From Thiocapsa rosea (GTDB lineage Bacteria; Pseudomonadota; Gammaproteobacteria; Chromatiales; Chromatiaceae), in NCBI RefSeq assembly GCF_003634315.1, contig NZ_RBXL01000001.1, positions 666,501 to 730,500 of the forward strand: DNA of 64,000 nucleotides, read 5' to 3'. The translations under genes were made by a program, and so were the position numbers. The notes below the pieces were generated by a model. That model was not told the origin of the DNA, ran no database searches, and was given only the letters and a program-made list of their open reading frames with translations. Below are positions 31,409 through 39,511 of this stretch, piece by piece; the first letter of the stretch is position 1; every line of letters starts with the position of its first letter.

Positions 31409-31642
31409 CTCCGCTACCTCGGGTCACACAATCGCATTAGAATATTCGCCGCTCTTTAAACGAAAGAAGGATCGGTGTCAAGCGATTATTTGCTCCGTGA
31501 TGTGCTCCTGCCTCGACCCGAGTCGCGTCATGCTCGGCAATTCGACCGGGGAGTCGGCGCCGATCGAGTTGCTCCGCGCCATCGCGGGCCTCAAGATAAC
31601 GGGCTGACATCGAATCGATTCGAAGCAAAAGGAGCCCCTGCC

Positions 31643-32341
31643 TTGAACGAGCGTGCGATCCTGATCTGGGACCTACCGACCCGCCTCTTTCATTGGCTAC
31701 TTGCGTTGCTCGTCGCAGCGGCGTTCGTGACCGGCCTGCAAGGCGGAAATCTGATGGTTTGGCACGGACGCATCGGGATTGCGATCCTGGGCCTGCTCGT
31801 CTTCCGCCTCGCCTGGGGTGTCCTGGGGTCGACCTACGCGCGATTCGGGCACTTCGTGCGCGGACCGGGCGCGGTCATCGACTATCTGCGCGGTCGTTGG
31901 CAAGGGCTCGGACACAGCCCCTTGGCGGCCCTATCCGTACTCGCCTTGCTCGGCCTGCTGCTGTTTCAGTCGATCAGCGGCCTCATGACCAACGACGATA
32001 TCGCCTTCAGAGGCCCCCTCTATGACCTGGTTTCCAAAGCGACCAGCAACAGGCTCACCGGGTTGCATCGCCAGAACATCTGGTTGATCGGCGGGCTCAT
32101 CGCACTGCACGTCTGCGCGATCCTCTTCTACCGCTTCGTGCACAAGGACGATCTGGTCATGCCCATGATCCACGGGCGAAAGCGGGTCTCGGGCACGGCG
32201 GCGAAACCGGCAACCGGCGGCGGCCTGCTCGCCTTCCTCGCGGCCTTGGCCATTGCCTTCGCCGCCGTGTGGATCGCCGACGGCGGGCTTCTTCCGCCAC
32301 CCCCGCCGCCACCGCCACCCGGCAGCATCCCGACGTGGTAA
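31643..32341 (+). CDS. Cytochrome b561-type membrane protein
   Basis: 232 residues. Start is TTG at 31643, with AAGGAG 8 bases upstream; this gives the usual opening ERAILIWDLPTRLFHWLL. Four hydrophobic helices of a bacterial b561 domain carry candidate haem ligands: His in LFHWLL, MVWHGRIG, GLHRQN and ALHVCAI. The segment GRLAWGVLGS-type motif appears as FRLAWGVLGSTYARF. A fifth C-terminal membrane helix (about 197-215) is followed by a nine-proline run and GSIPTW. The family transfers electrons between quinol and diverse partners, often small c-type cytochromes, none of which is adjacent here. The open frame continues upstream to 31475 but lacks similarity. Confidence 0.85.
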   Translation: MNERAILIWDLPTRLFHWLLALLVAAAFVTGLQGGNLMVWHGRIGIAILGLLVFRLAWGVLGSTYARFGHFVRGPGAVIDYLRGRWQGLGHSPLAALSVLALLGLLLFQSISGLMTNDDIAFRGPLYDLVSKATSNRLTGLHRQNIWLIGGLIALHVCAILFYRFVHKDDLVMPMIHGRKRVSGTAAKPATGGGLLAFLAALAIAFAAVWIADGGLLPPPPPPPPPGSIPTW

Positions 32342-32492
32342 CGGAGGTCGACACACACAGACGCGGCCGTCACCGGCGATTGAGTTGCCCGGCGGCCGAT
32401 GTTCTGGTACTTAAGCGTGTTTTTCGCGGCAGGTCCGGTCAATCCGTATCGGGCGCATGCCATCCACGACAAGAGCCTTCGGGAGTACATCC

Positions 32493-32927
32493 ATGGCCGA
32501 AGCGAACGCCACTCAAGCCAGCACAGCCGAGTTCGAGCCCTATCGACAAGGTGCGAACGAGGACTACATGAGTCCCGAGCAGGAGGAGCATTTTCGCGAG
32601 ATCCTCTTGGCCTGGAAGAAATCGCTCATGGAGGAGGTCGATCGTACCGTACACCACATGCAGGACGAGGCCACCAACTTCCCGGACCCCAACGATCGCG
32701 CCACGCAGGAGTCCGAGTTCAGCCTGGAACTGCGCACCCGCGATCGCGAGCGCAAGCTGATCAAGAAAATCGACGAGGCGCTCGGTCGGATCGACGACCA
32801 TGACTACGGCTACTGCGAGGCCTGCGGGGTCGAGATCGGCATCCGTCGTCTCGAGGCGCGGCCGACCGCCACACTCTGCATCGACTGCAAGACACTCGAC
32901 GAGATCCGCGAACGGCAGCGCGGATGA
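32493..32927 (+). CDS. dksA: RNA polymerase-binding transcription factor DksA
   Basis: Binds the secondary channel of RNA polymerase and, with ppGpp, shifts transcription away from rRNA promoters. 144 residues. The coiled-coil has the acidic tip in [10 protein letters not shown] (Asp65 and Asp68), and the C-terminal zinc finger has C108, C111, C129 and C132 (CEAC...CIDC). ATG 32493 has GGGAG upstream; an in-frame ATG at 32457 is less likely. gluQ follows after 36 bases, a conserved pairing. Confidence 0.96.
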   Translation: MAEANATQASTAEFEPYRQGANEDYMSPEQEEHFREILLAWKKSLMEEVDRTVHHMQDEATNFPDPNDRATQESEFSLELRTRDRERKLIKKIDEALGRIDDHDYGYCEACGVEIGIRRLEARPTATLCIDCKTLDEIRERQRG

Positions 32928-32963
32928 ACAATCGGACGGGATCCCGGTCCAGGGTGTGAGCCG

Positions 32964-33899
32964 ATGCTCGGTCCTGCCGATCCCGCTCCGAGCAGCGACA
33001 CCGGGCGGGGCGCCTATCGCGGCCGCTTCGCTCCGTCCCCGACCGGTCCGCTCCATCTCGGCTCGCTGCTCGCCGCCGTCGCCAGCTACGCGGACGCCCG
33101 CGCCAACCGGGGCATCTGGCTGGTGCGGATCGAGGACATCGACCGACCGCGCGAGGTTCCCGGGGCGGCCGACCTGATCCTCCGCACCCTGAGCGCGTTC
33201 GGGTTCGAATGGGACGAGGACGTGCTCTATCAAAGCCGCCGAACCGACGCCTACCGTGACGCGCTCGACACACTCGCGGCTCGGGGCCTCACCTACCCCT
33301 GCGGCTGCACCCGCGCCGAGGTAGCCCGCGCCGGGCGCGCCGGACCTGAAGGACCCGTCTACCCGGGCACCTGCCGCCCCGGACTCCCGCTCGGACGGCG
33401 CGCACGCACCGTGCGCTTTCGCACCCCGCCGGGCGCGGTTGCCTTCGAGGACCGAATCCAGGGGCCACAGGAGCAGATCGTCGACGAAGCGGTCGGCGAC
33501 TTCGTGCTGCGGCGTGCCGACGGGCTCCACGCCTATCAGCTCGCCGTCGTCGTCGACGACGCCCGGCAAGGGATCACGCAGGTGGTGCGCGGCGCGGACC
33601 TGCTGCTCTCCACGCCCCGCCAGATCCTGCTGCAACAGGCCCTGAGGTTCGGCCAACCCGGCTATGCGCATATCCCATTGATCCTGGATACCGAGGGCCG
33701 AAAGCTCGGCAAATCACTGTCTGCCCCACCGGTCGACGCGCGCGATCCGCGACCTGCATTGCGTGCGGCTTGGACCTTGTTGGGACAAACACCACCGCCC
33801 GAGGATCTCCACCCGGATGCCTTCTGGGATTGGGCGATCCCGCAGTGGCACATCGGGCGCATCCCGGCTAGAGCCTCGGTCGCATGCCCGACCGCCTGA
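32964..33899 (+). CDS. gluQ: Glutamyl-Q tRNA(Asp) synthetase
   Basis: Paralogue of glutamyl-tRNA synthetase without anticodon-binding domain; it glutamylates queuosine in tRNA(Asp). 311 residues: HIGH-like motif in APSPTGPLHLGSL (24-36), zinc ligands in CGCTRAE and YPGTC, and the KMSKS-like RKLGKS. The length stops after the catalytic core, as expected. It is downstream of dksA, the standard arrangement. A few extra N-terminal residues (MLGPADPAPSSDTG) suggest that the start might be slightly downstream, but no better codon is present. Confidence 0.94.
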   Translation: MLGPADPAPSSDTGRGAYRGRFAPSPTGPLHLGSLLAAVASYADARANRGIWLVRIEDIDRPREVPGAADLILRTLSAFGFEWDEDVLYQSRRTDAYRDALDTLAARGLTYPCGCTRAEVARAGRAGPEGPVYPGTCRPGLPLGRRARTVRFRTPPGAVAFEDRIQGPQEQIVDEAVGDFVLRRADGLHAYQLAVVVDDARQGITQVVRGADLLLSTPRQILLQQALRFGQPGYAHIPLILDTEGRKLGKSLSAPPVDARDPRPALRAAWTLLGQTPPPEDLHPDAFWDWAIPQWHIGRIPARASVACPTA

Positions 33900-33951
33900 T
33901 CATCGCGGGCGCCCCACTTCGGCGCGCGCCCCTCGACCCCGAGACTCCCTG

Positions 33952-34491
33952 ATGGCCCTCAAAGCAACCGTCTTCAAAGCGCAAGTCCAGATCAGCGACA
34001 TGGACCGTCACTACTACGAGAGCCACACCCTGACCCTGGCCCGGCACCCCTCCGAGACCGATGAGCGGATGATGGTCAGGCTCCTCGCCTTCTGCCTCTA
34101 TGCCGACCCGCAGCTCGCCTTCACCAAGGGCTTGAGCGCCGACGACGAGCCCGACCTTTGGCAACACAGCTTGAGCGGCGAGATCGAGCGCTGGATCGAG
34201 GTCGGCCAACCCGACGAGCGGCGTCTGCGCAAGGCGAGCGGTCGCGCGCGCGAGGTGGTGGTGATCACCTACGCCGGGCGCGCGGCGGATCTTTGGTGGG
34301 AGCAGAACAGCGCCGGTCTCGCGCGCCTTCGCAACCTTCGGGTGCTCGATCTGAACAGCAGCGAGATTCAGGCCCTGAGCAGGCTGGTCGAGCGCTCGAT
34401 GGATCTGCAGTGCACCGTCGAGGGCGGCGAGGTTTGGATCGGCAACGCTCGGGAGACGGTCGCCCTGACGCCACGTCTGCGCCGGGTCTGA
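33952..34491 (+). CDS. yaeQ: YaeQ family protein
   Basis: 179 residues, the family size, starting MALKATVFKAQVQISDMDRHYYESHTLTLARHPSETDERMM as in E. coli YaeQ across its whole first quarter. The PD-(D/E)XK-like nuclease fold is known for this family from structures, but its cellular role is unknown; E. coli YaeQ was noted as a suppressor related to RfaH loss. The frame is open further upstream into gluQ; ATG 33952 gives the conserved N-terminus. It lies 52 bases after gluQ on the same strand and may be co-transcribed. Confidence 0.92.
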   Translation: MALKATVFKAQVQISDMDRHYYESHTLTLARHPSETDERMMVRLLAFCLYADPQLAFTKGLSADDEPDLWQHSLSGEIERWIEVGQPDERRLRKASGRAREVVVITYAGRAADLWWEQNSAGLARLRNLRVLDLNSSEIQALSRLVERSMDLQCTVEGGEVWIGNARETVALTPRLRRV

Positions 34492-34530
34492 GCGCACCGA
34501 GGGTGTGCAGCGTTAAACGGGCGTTCCCCT

Positions 34531-34640
34531 CACCCGGCAGAGCCGGAACCAGGAGCGCAGTCGATGACTTTGCTCGTTGTCGTTGTCGTAATCGAGTCTT
34601 CCCGCGACAACGACAACGACAACGAAATGTCTTGGACAGG
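34531..34640. repeat. Hexamer hairpin element (GTTGTC / GACAAC family), copy I
   Basis: Flank CCCGGCAGAGCCGGAACC, then CTCGTTGTCGTTGTCG, a 16-base centre, then three to four GACAAC units and CTTGGACAGGG. Arms are reverse complements. The rest of the 324-base yaeQ-galU gap holds a partial flank (CCCGGCAGAGCCGGAGCC near 34765) and no gene. Confidence 0.75.
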
Positions 34641-34815
34641 GCTGAGGTTGTGCCGAGCCGTGCGAGGCACAACCAACCGTTGCCGCGAGTTGTGCTTCCT
34701 ATCGTCAGCACAACCTACGGGTATGGGATTTTCCGGAATCGCCTAGACGGCCGGAACCCTCACCCGGCAGAGCCGGAGCCGACAGCCCGGCTGCCGGCCC
34801 CGCCCCGTCGCGCCG

Positions 34816-35691
34816 TTATTGTTGCCCGAAGGCCCGCAGATAGGCCGAGAAGCGCTCCCCGACCTCCGGGTGCGCCAGGCCGTACTCGACGTTCGCCTGG
34901 AGATAGCCGAGCTTGCTCCCGCAGTCGTAGCGCTTGCCTTGGAAGGGATAGGCGATCACAGGCTCGTCCTCGAGGAGCGCGGCGATGGCGTCGGTCAACT
35001 GGATCTCCCCGCCCGCACCTTCCCGGGTCTGCTCGAGCTTCTCGAAGATCTTGGGCGTCAGCAGATAACGCCCGACGACCGCCAGATTCGAGGGCGCATC
35101 GGCCGGCGCCGGCTTCTCGACGATCGAGACGACCCGGAGCTCCCCGTCCGGACCGGGCTCGACCTTCACGATGCCGTACTTGTTGGTCTCCTCGCGCGGG
35201 ACCTCCTGAACGCTGAGCACGCTGCAACCATAGCGCTCGTAAACGTCGGACATCTGCTCGACCACGCCTTTGCCTTGGCAGCGGATCAGGTCGTCGGCGA
35301 GGATCACCGCGAAAGGCTCGTCGCCGACGACCGCCTTGGCGCAGAGTACCGCGTGCCCCAGACCCAACGCCTCGGCTTGGCGCACGTAGATGCAGGTCAC
35401 GCTCGGCGGTATCACGTTCTGAACGATGTCGAGAAGTTGCAGCTTGCCGGAGCTCTTGAGCTCCGCCTCGAGCTCGTAGGCCTTATCGAAATGATCTTCG
35501 ATCGAGCGTTTGTTGCGTCCGGTGATGAAGACCAGCTGAGTGGCACCGGCGTCCTCCGCCTCCTCGGCGGCATACTGGATCAAGGGTTTGTCGACGACCG
35601 ACATCATCTCCTTGGGGCTGGCCTTGGTCGCGGGCAGGAATCGCGTCCCCAGCCCTGCAACGGGGAACACTGCCTTTCGAATCTTCGCCAT
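34816..35691 (-). CDS. galU: UTP-glucose-1-phosphate uridylyltransferase
   Basis: Makes UDP-glucose for lipopolysaccharide, capsule and trehalose-type metabolism. 291 residues with nucleotide-binding loop [22 protein letters not shown] (near the N-terminus), the substrate motif [16 protein letters not shown]-like block ([16 protein letters not shown]) and metal site ILADDLI. The KYGIV and VEKP segments are also conserved. It stands alone on the minus strand; the 176 bases upstream include one dispersed repeat unit shared with the end of pyrF. Confidence 0.96.
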   Translation of the reverse strand: MAKIRKAVFPVAGLGTRFLPATKASPKEMMSVVDKPLIQYAAEEAEDAGATQLVFITGRNKRSIEDHFDKAYELEAELKSSGKLQLLDIVQNVIPPSVTCIYVRQAEALGLGHAVLCAKAVVGDEPFAVILADDLIRCQGKGVVEQMSDVYERYGCSVLSVQEVPREETNKYGIVKVEPGPDGELRVVSIVEKPAPADAPSNLAVVGRYLLTPKIFEKLEQTREGAGGEIQLTDAIAALLEDEPVIAYPFQGKRYDCGSKLGYLQANVEYGLAHPEVGERFSAYLRAFGQQ

Positions 35692-35784
35692 CGACGTGAC
35701 TCCTTAATGATCGATCAGAGTAAACAGGCACCTCGAACGATTCGACGAGATGCGCGGTTGAGACGGGCTGCGGTTTAGCGCGAC

Positions 35785-35870
35785 TTAAGCCGCGACGGCT
35801 CCAGCGCGCGTCAAGTCTGCCGGGGCCGATCCTATCCAAAAACATCGCATACCGCGCTGGGCGCGGTTTA
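35785..35870. repeat. Dispersed palindromic unit, alpha type, overlapping the pyrF stop
   Basis: 86 bp from TTAAGCCGCG to CGCGGTTTA. Read leftward it shows GCGCGGTATGCGATGTTTTTGG, shared with the alpha units near 17.8 and 61.9 kb. The pyrF TAA (35870-35868 on the minus strand) lies in its right end. Confidence 0.85.
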
Positions 35871-36566
35871 GGCTACGAGCGAATCCTCGATCGCCCGAAG
35901 CGCGGCAAGCGGGTCCTCGGCCTCCGTGATCGGGCGGCCGATCACCAGGTCGTCCGCTCCGGCGGCAAGCGCATCGCGCGGCGTCATGACGCGCACCTGA
36001 TCCCCGAGCGACGCACCGGCCGGCCTCACGCCCGGTGTGACCAGCCGAAAATCCGGGCCCTGCGCCGCGCGGACCGCGGCCGCCTCCAACGGCGAGCAGA
36101 CCACGCCGTCGAGACCCGCGGCATGCCCGAGGGCTGCGAGCGCAAGGACCCGCTCGCCGGGCTCGCCGGGGCAGCCGACGGCGCTCAGATCCTCCCGACT
36201 CAGGCTGGTGAGCAGGGTCACGCCGATCAGCAACGGCCGGCTCGACATGGCATCGAGTCGCGCGCGCGCAGCCTCGATCATCCGGGTCCCGCCCGAGATA
36301 TGCAGGTTCACCATCCAGACCCCGAGATCCGCCGCAGCAGCGCAGGCACCCGCGACCGTGTTGGGGATATCGTGAAACTTCAGATCGAGAAAGACCTCGA
36401 ACCCGCGCACCTGCAACACCTCGATGAACGCCGGCCCGCATCGCGTGAACAGCTCCTTGCCGACCTTGAGCCGGCAGCGCGTCGGATCGAGACGCTCGAC
36501 CAGGGCAAGGGCTTGGGCCTCGCTCGCGAAATCGAGCGCGACGATAATGCGTTTGGATTGCGTCAC
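35868..36566 (-). CDS. pyrF: Orotidine 5-phosphate decarboxylase
   Basis: Last step of UMP synthesis. 232 residues: IIVALDFAS opening, catalytic lysine/aspartate block [13 protein letters not shown], and the C-terminal VTPGVRP and [10 protein letters not shown] phosphate-binding loops. Start is GTG 36566, with GAGG 7 bases upstream, giving [11 protein letters not shown]; the upstream open frame to 36776 is not similar to the family. It is downstream of lapB as in most gammaproteobacteria, with a 145-base gap. Its stop codon lies in a dispersed repeat. Confidence 0.95.
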   Translation of the reverse strand: MTQSKRIIVALDFASEAQALALVERLDPTRCRLKVGKELFTRCGPAFIEVLQVRGFEVFLDLKFHDIPNTVAGACAAAADLGVWMVNLHISGGTRMIEAARARLDAMSSRPLLIGVTLLTSLSREDLSAVGCPGEPGERVLALAALGHAAGLDGVVCSPLEAAAVRAAQGPDFRLVTPGVRPAGASLGDQVRVMTPRDALAAGADDLVIGRPITEAEDPLAALRAIEDSLVA

Positions 36567-36711
36567 GACCGGTCCTCGTCTGCTTGGTAAGGGGTGCGCG
36601 CCCGGTGTCTCGGACCGCACGGCAGCGCATGGTCCCACAACCTTCGGCCGATCAGCGCCACCGAGCGTGCGGGCCCGGGCAAAGTAAATCCCGTTCGAGC
36701 CATTTGCGGGG

Positions 36712-37914
36712 TCAGGCGAGGCGTCGCTCATGCAGCACCTCGTCTCCGATGATCGGCTCCGGCTGCACAGGCACAACGCTGCCCCAGGAGCGACAGCTGG
36801 GACACTGCCAATGCAGCGAGCGCGCCTCGAATCCGCAGTGCTCGCAGCGATAAACCGCCTGCCGGGCGAGCAAATGCCGCGTCACCTCCAAGGCGACGCG
36901 AAGACGTTCGGCCGTAAAACCCTGCCCCTGCGACGGCCCCTCGACCTGCAGCTCGAAGAGACGCTCGAGTGCGGCAAGATCCGCATGCCGGGTCAGATAG
37001 CGCGTCAGCAGATCCATGGCCGCCTCCTTGCCGCGGCTCTGGGCGACGACATCGCTGAGACCGAGCGTCAATGCCGGACTTGAATGCCGCTGCGCCAAGT
37101 CTTCCAGAACCGCGGGCACATCGTCGCGTCCGAGGTGCCGCAAGGTATCGATCAGCTCGGGCAGGATCTCCGGGACGTAAGATGCGCGCTGCTCCGCGAC
37201 GTGCGTAAACAGCGCCAGCGCTCGCTGCGGATCACCGTCTTCCAGCGCGGAACGACCCTCGAGCATGGTGGCGCGGACGCACTCCGGATCGACCTCACGA
37301 GCCAGGCTCAGGTGGGTCATCGCATGCGCCGCGTCGCCGCAGCGCCGAGCATCCTCGGCCAGCTCGCAATGGTAGTGGCCGATCGCGACCTTGATGGACG
37401 GATCGCTCGCAGGCTCAAGCAGCTCGGCGACCTCCAGGCAGTGTGCCCAGTCGCGCTCCTGTTCGTAGAGTTCGCGCAGACTCTGGAGCGCACGCTGGCG
37501 GTGCAACCCGAGACCGACCAGCTCCTGAAACAGGCATTCGGCACGATCCAACAAGCCTGCACGCATGTAGTCCTGGCCGAGTTCGAAGAGTGCATCACCG
37601 CGCTGCTCCGCGGCCAGATTCTTCCGGGCGATCAGGTTCTGGTGAATGCGAATCGCCCGGTCGACCTCGCCGCGACGTCGAAACAGACTGCCGAGCGCGA
37701 GGTGGGTCTCGACGGTCTCCCCGTCGACCTCGACAAGCTCCAGGAACATGTCGATGGCCTTATCCGGCTGCTCCTCGACAAGATAATTCAGCCCCCGCAG
37801 GAATGCGGGATGAGGTAGCGATCCGCGGCTGCGTCTGACCGGGGTGCTGCGACGCGCGGCCCACCACCCGGACGCCGCGGCAACGGGCAGAAGCAGAAAG
37901 AGGAGCTCGATCAC
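36712..37914 (-). CDS. lapB: Lipopolysaccharide assembly protein B
   Basis: Membrane-anchored TPR protein that targets LpxC for FtsH degradation and so balances LPS and phospholipid synthesis. 400 residues from GTG 37914: N-terminal membrane helix ([22 protein letters not shown]), TPR helices from about 35 to 340 ([23 protein letters not shown] opening), and a rubredoxin-type zinc module with C357, C360, C371 and C374 (CEHCGF...CPSC). E. coli LapB has 389 residues. lapA, which usually precedes it, is not here: the upstream neighbour is a divergent SDR gene. Confidence 0.94.
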   Translation of the reverse strand: MIELLFLLLPVAAASGWWAARRSTPVRRSRGSLPHPAFLRGLNYLVEEQPDKAIDMFLELVEVDGETVETHLALGSLFRRRGEVDRAIRIHQNLIARKNLAAEQRGDALFELGQDYMRAGLLDRAECLFQELVGLGLHRQRALQSLRELYEQERDWAHCLEVAELLEPASDPSIKVAIGHYHCELAEDARRCGDAAHAMTHLSLAREVDPECVRATMLEGRSALEDGDPQRALALFTHVAEQRASYVPEILPELIDTLRHLGRDDVPAVLEDLAQRHSSPALTLGLSDVVAQSRGKEAAMDLLTRYLTRHADLAALERLFELQVEGPSQGQGFTAERLRVALEVTRHLLARQAVYRCEHCGFEARSLHWQCPSCRSWGSVVPVQPEPIIGDEVLHERRLA

Positions 37915-38180
37915 GGGCGCCACCGACGGCGCAGGAGAACGCGTGGGACGCCCCCGCCAAGGACGGAGCCGCGACCGCTTTGATATGCTGTTTCGGGTAA
38001 ACTGATCACGCTGGGAATGATACAGGCAACCCGCCCTGCCCGCATGAGGAAGCCGAGCGGATCGGCGACCGACGGAGCGCGCCCGGGTTGGGCATCTCGC
38101 TCGAGCCCCCAACTTTCGATGAGGAGCGTCGAGCCGACGGGCGCCCTGAATAGTCGGCACAGCAATCAGGAGTCACGAGC

Positions 38181-38894
38181 GTGCAGGAATTCTCCGGGAA
38201 AACCGTTGTCGTCACCGGCGCCGCGGGAAATCTTGGCCGTGCCACGGCACTTGCCTTCGCCCGCCGAGGCGCCCGACTGGCCCTGATCGACCTGAATGCC
38301 GATGCCTTGCAGTCGGCCCAGAACGACCTGCCCGCGGGATGCGAATCGGCCATCTTTGCGACCGATGTGTTGGATGGCCCCGCGGTGGCTGCCATGATCG
38401 CCGGCGTGACAGACCGCTTCGGCGCCGTTCATGTCCTCGCGAACATCGCCGGCGGCTTTGCGATGGGGCCGACCATCGAGGAGACGACCGATGCACAGTG
38501 GGACTCCTTGATGGATTTGAACCTGCGTAGCGTCTTCAACTGCTGCCGGGCGGCGATACCCCGGATCCCGGACGGGAGCGACGGGCGCATCGTCAACATC
38601 TCCGCCCGAGCCGCCGTTCGGGGGGCCGGACACATGGGGCCCTACTGCGTCTCGAAGGCCGCCGTCATCACACTGACGGAGAGCCTCGCCGAGGAGCTGA
38701 AGCAGCGCGGGATCACCGTCAACTGTGTCCTGCCCGGAACCCTCGACACCCCGCAAAATCGCGCCGCCATGCCGGACGCGGACCACGACACCTGGGTTCC
38801 TCTGGATGCACTCGCCGATGTCATCCTCTTTCTGGCCTCGGATGCCGCGCGCTGCGTGACCGGCGCCGCCGTGCCGGTCTACGGACGCAGCTGA
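38181..38894 (+). CDS. Short-chain dehydrogenase/reductase
   Basis: 237 residues from GTG 38181. Rossmann motif TGAAGNLGR (13-21), NIAGG (NNAG variant), Ser in NISARAAV and the catalytic pair in YCVSK (Tyr, Lys separated by three residues). This is a classical SDR using NAD(P)H; the C-terminus VTGAAVPVYGRS resembles 3-oxoacyl-reductase-like members but the substrate cannot be told. The next gene begins within its stop codon (TGATG), so the two are likely translated together. It is divergent from lapB with 266 bases between. Confidence 0.9.
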   Translation: MQEFSGKTVVVTGAAGNLGRATALAFARRGARLALIDLNADALQSAQNDLPAGCESAIFATDVLDGPAVAAMIAGVTDRFGAVHVLANIAGGFAMGPTIEETTDAQWDSLMDLNLRSVFNCCRAAIPRIPDGSDGRIVNISARAAVRGAGHMGPYCVSKAAVITLTESLAEELKQRGITVNCVLPGTLDTPQNRAAMPDADHDTWVPLDALADVILFLASDAARCVTGAAVPVYGRS

Positions 38895-39397
38895 TGCGCG
38901 CCCTGTACTTTCGCCGGCAAGGACAGAGCAAAAACCGCGACACCCGATCGGAAGACCGATCGGATCGAGCGCACAACAACAGGAAAGGCCCGCTTCGTCG
39001 CTGGGCAGCAGCAGTGCTCCTCATCGCGGGCCTCGGCCTCGAAAGTGCCGCTGCAGCGCCTCTGGACGAGGCGACCAAACAGCTTTTGATCGAAGCGGTC
39101 GAGGCCGCCTACGTGGTGGATCTCTACCACTCGCGCTGCCGCAGCGACGGCTCCAACCGTCGCACCGAGAACCTCAACAAGCTGCTCGCCAGCCGCATGC
39201 GCATGACCGTGCTGCGGGTCCAGGACGACGTCTTTCCCGAGCGCAATTATCGCAAGGTCCAGGAGCGCCTTCAGCGCGAGTTCCTCGACATGCTGGCCGA
39301 GAACGGCGGGTGCGCCGGGGTGAAGGACTCGGAACTCCCCGTAGAGTTTCGAGCACGTTACGACGAAAAGATGCGTGCAATCGAAGCGCTTCCCTAA
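38894..39397 (+). CDS. Exported protein of unknown function
   Basis: 167 residues. A long basic N-terminal region (about 1-36) precedes a hydrophobic stretch AAAVLLIAGLGLESAAAAPL with likely signal cleavage near 55. The mature part is helical and charged with two Cys (in HSRCRSDG and NGGCAGVKD), which could form a disulfide in the periplasm. I do not recognise a family. The ATG overlaps the TGA of the SDR gene. The true start could be an internal codon giving a shorter n-region, but no internal ATG lies before the hydrophobic stretch. The TAA stop is inside a dispersed repeat. Confidence 0.65.
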   Translation: MRALYFRRQGQSKNRDTRSEDRSDRAHNNRKGPLRRWAAAVLLIAGLGLESAAAAPLDEATKQLLIEAVEAAYVVDLYHSRCRSDGSNRRTENLNKLLASRMRMTVLRVQDDVFPERNYRKVQERLQREFLDMLAENGGCAGVKDSELPVEFRARYDEKMRAIEALP

Positions 39398-39479
39398 ACC
39401 GCGTCCAGAGCGAGATGGTCATTTTCGAGTGAGTTCGACGTTTAGCGCATCCAAAGCCCTTAGAAGGGACGCGGTTTAA
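39394..39479. repeat. Dispersed palindromic unit, beta type reversed
   Basis: 86 bp from CTAAACCGCG to CGCGGTTTAA. Its reverse complement matches the beta units (GGGACGCGG end, TGGATGC-CAAACGTCGAAC-CACTCGAAAATGA block, CGCTCTGGACGCGG end). The stop of the exported unknown protein (39395-39397) is in its left end. Confidence 0.85.
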
Positions 39480-39511
39480 GTCGGCAGCCTCGACAACCGT
39501 CGCGGCCAACC

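Noticed and set aside
34564-34746. Small frame reading LLVVVVVIESSRDNDNDNE
   Set aside because: It is a translation of the GTTGTC/GACAAC hexamer repeat.
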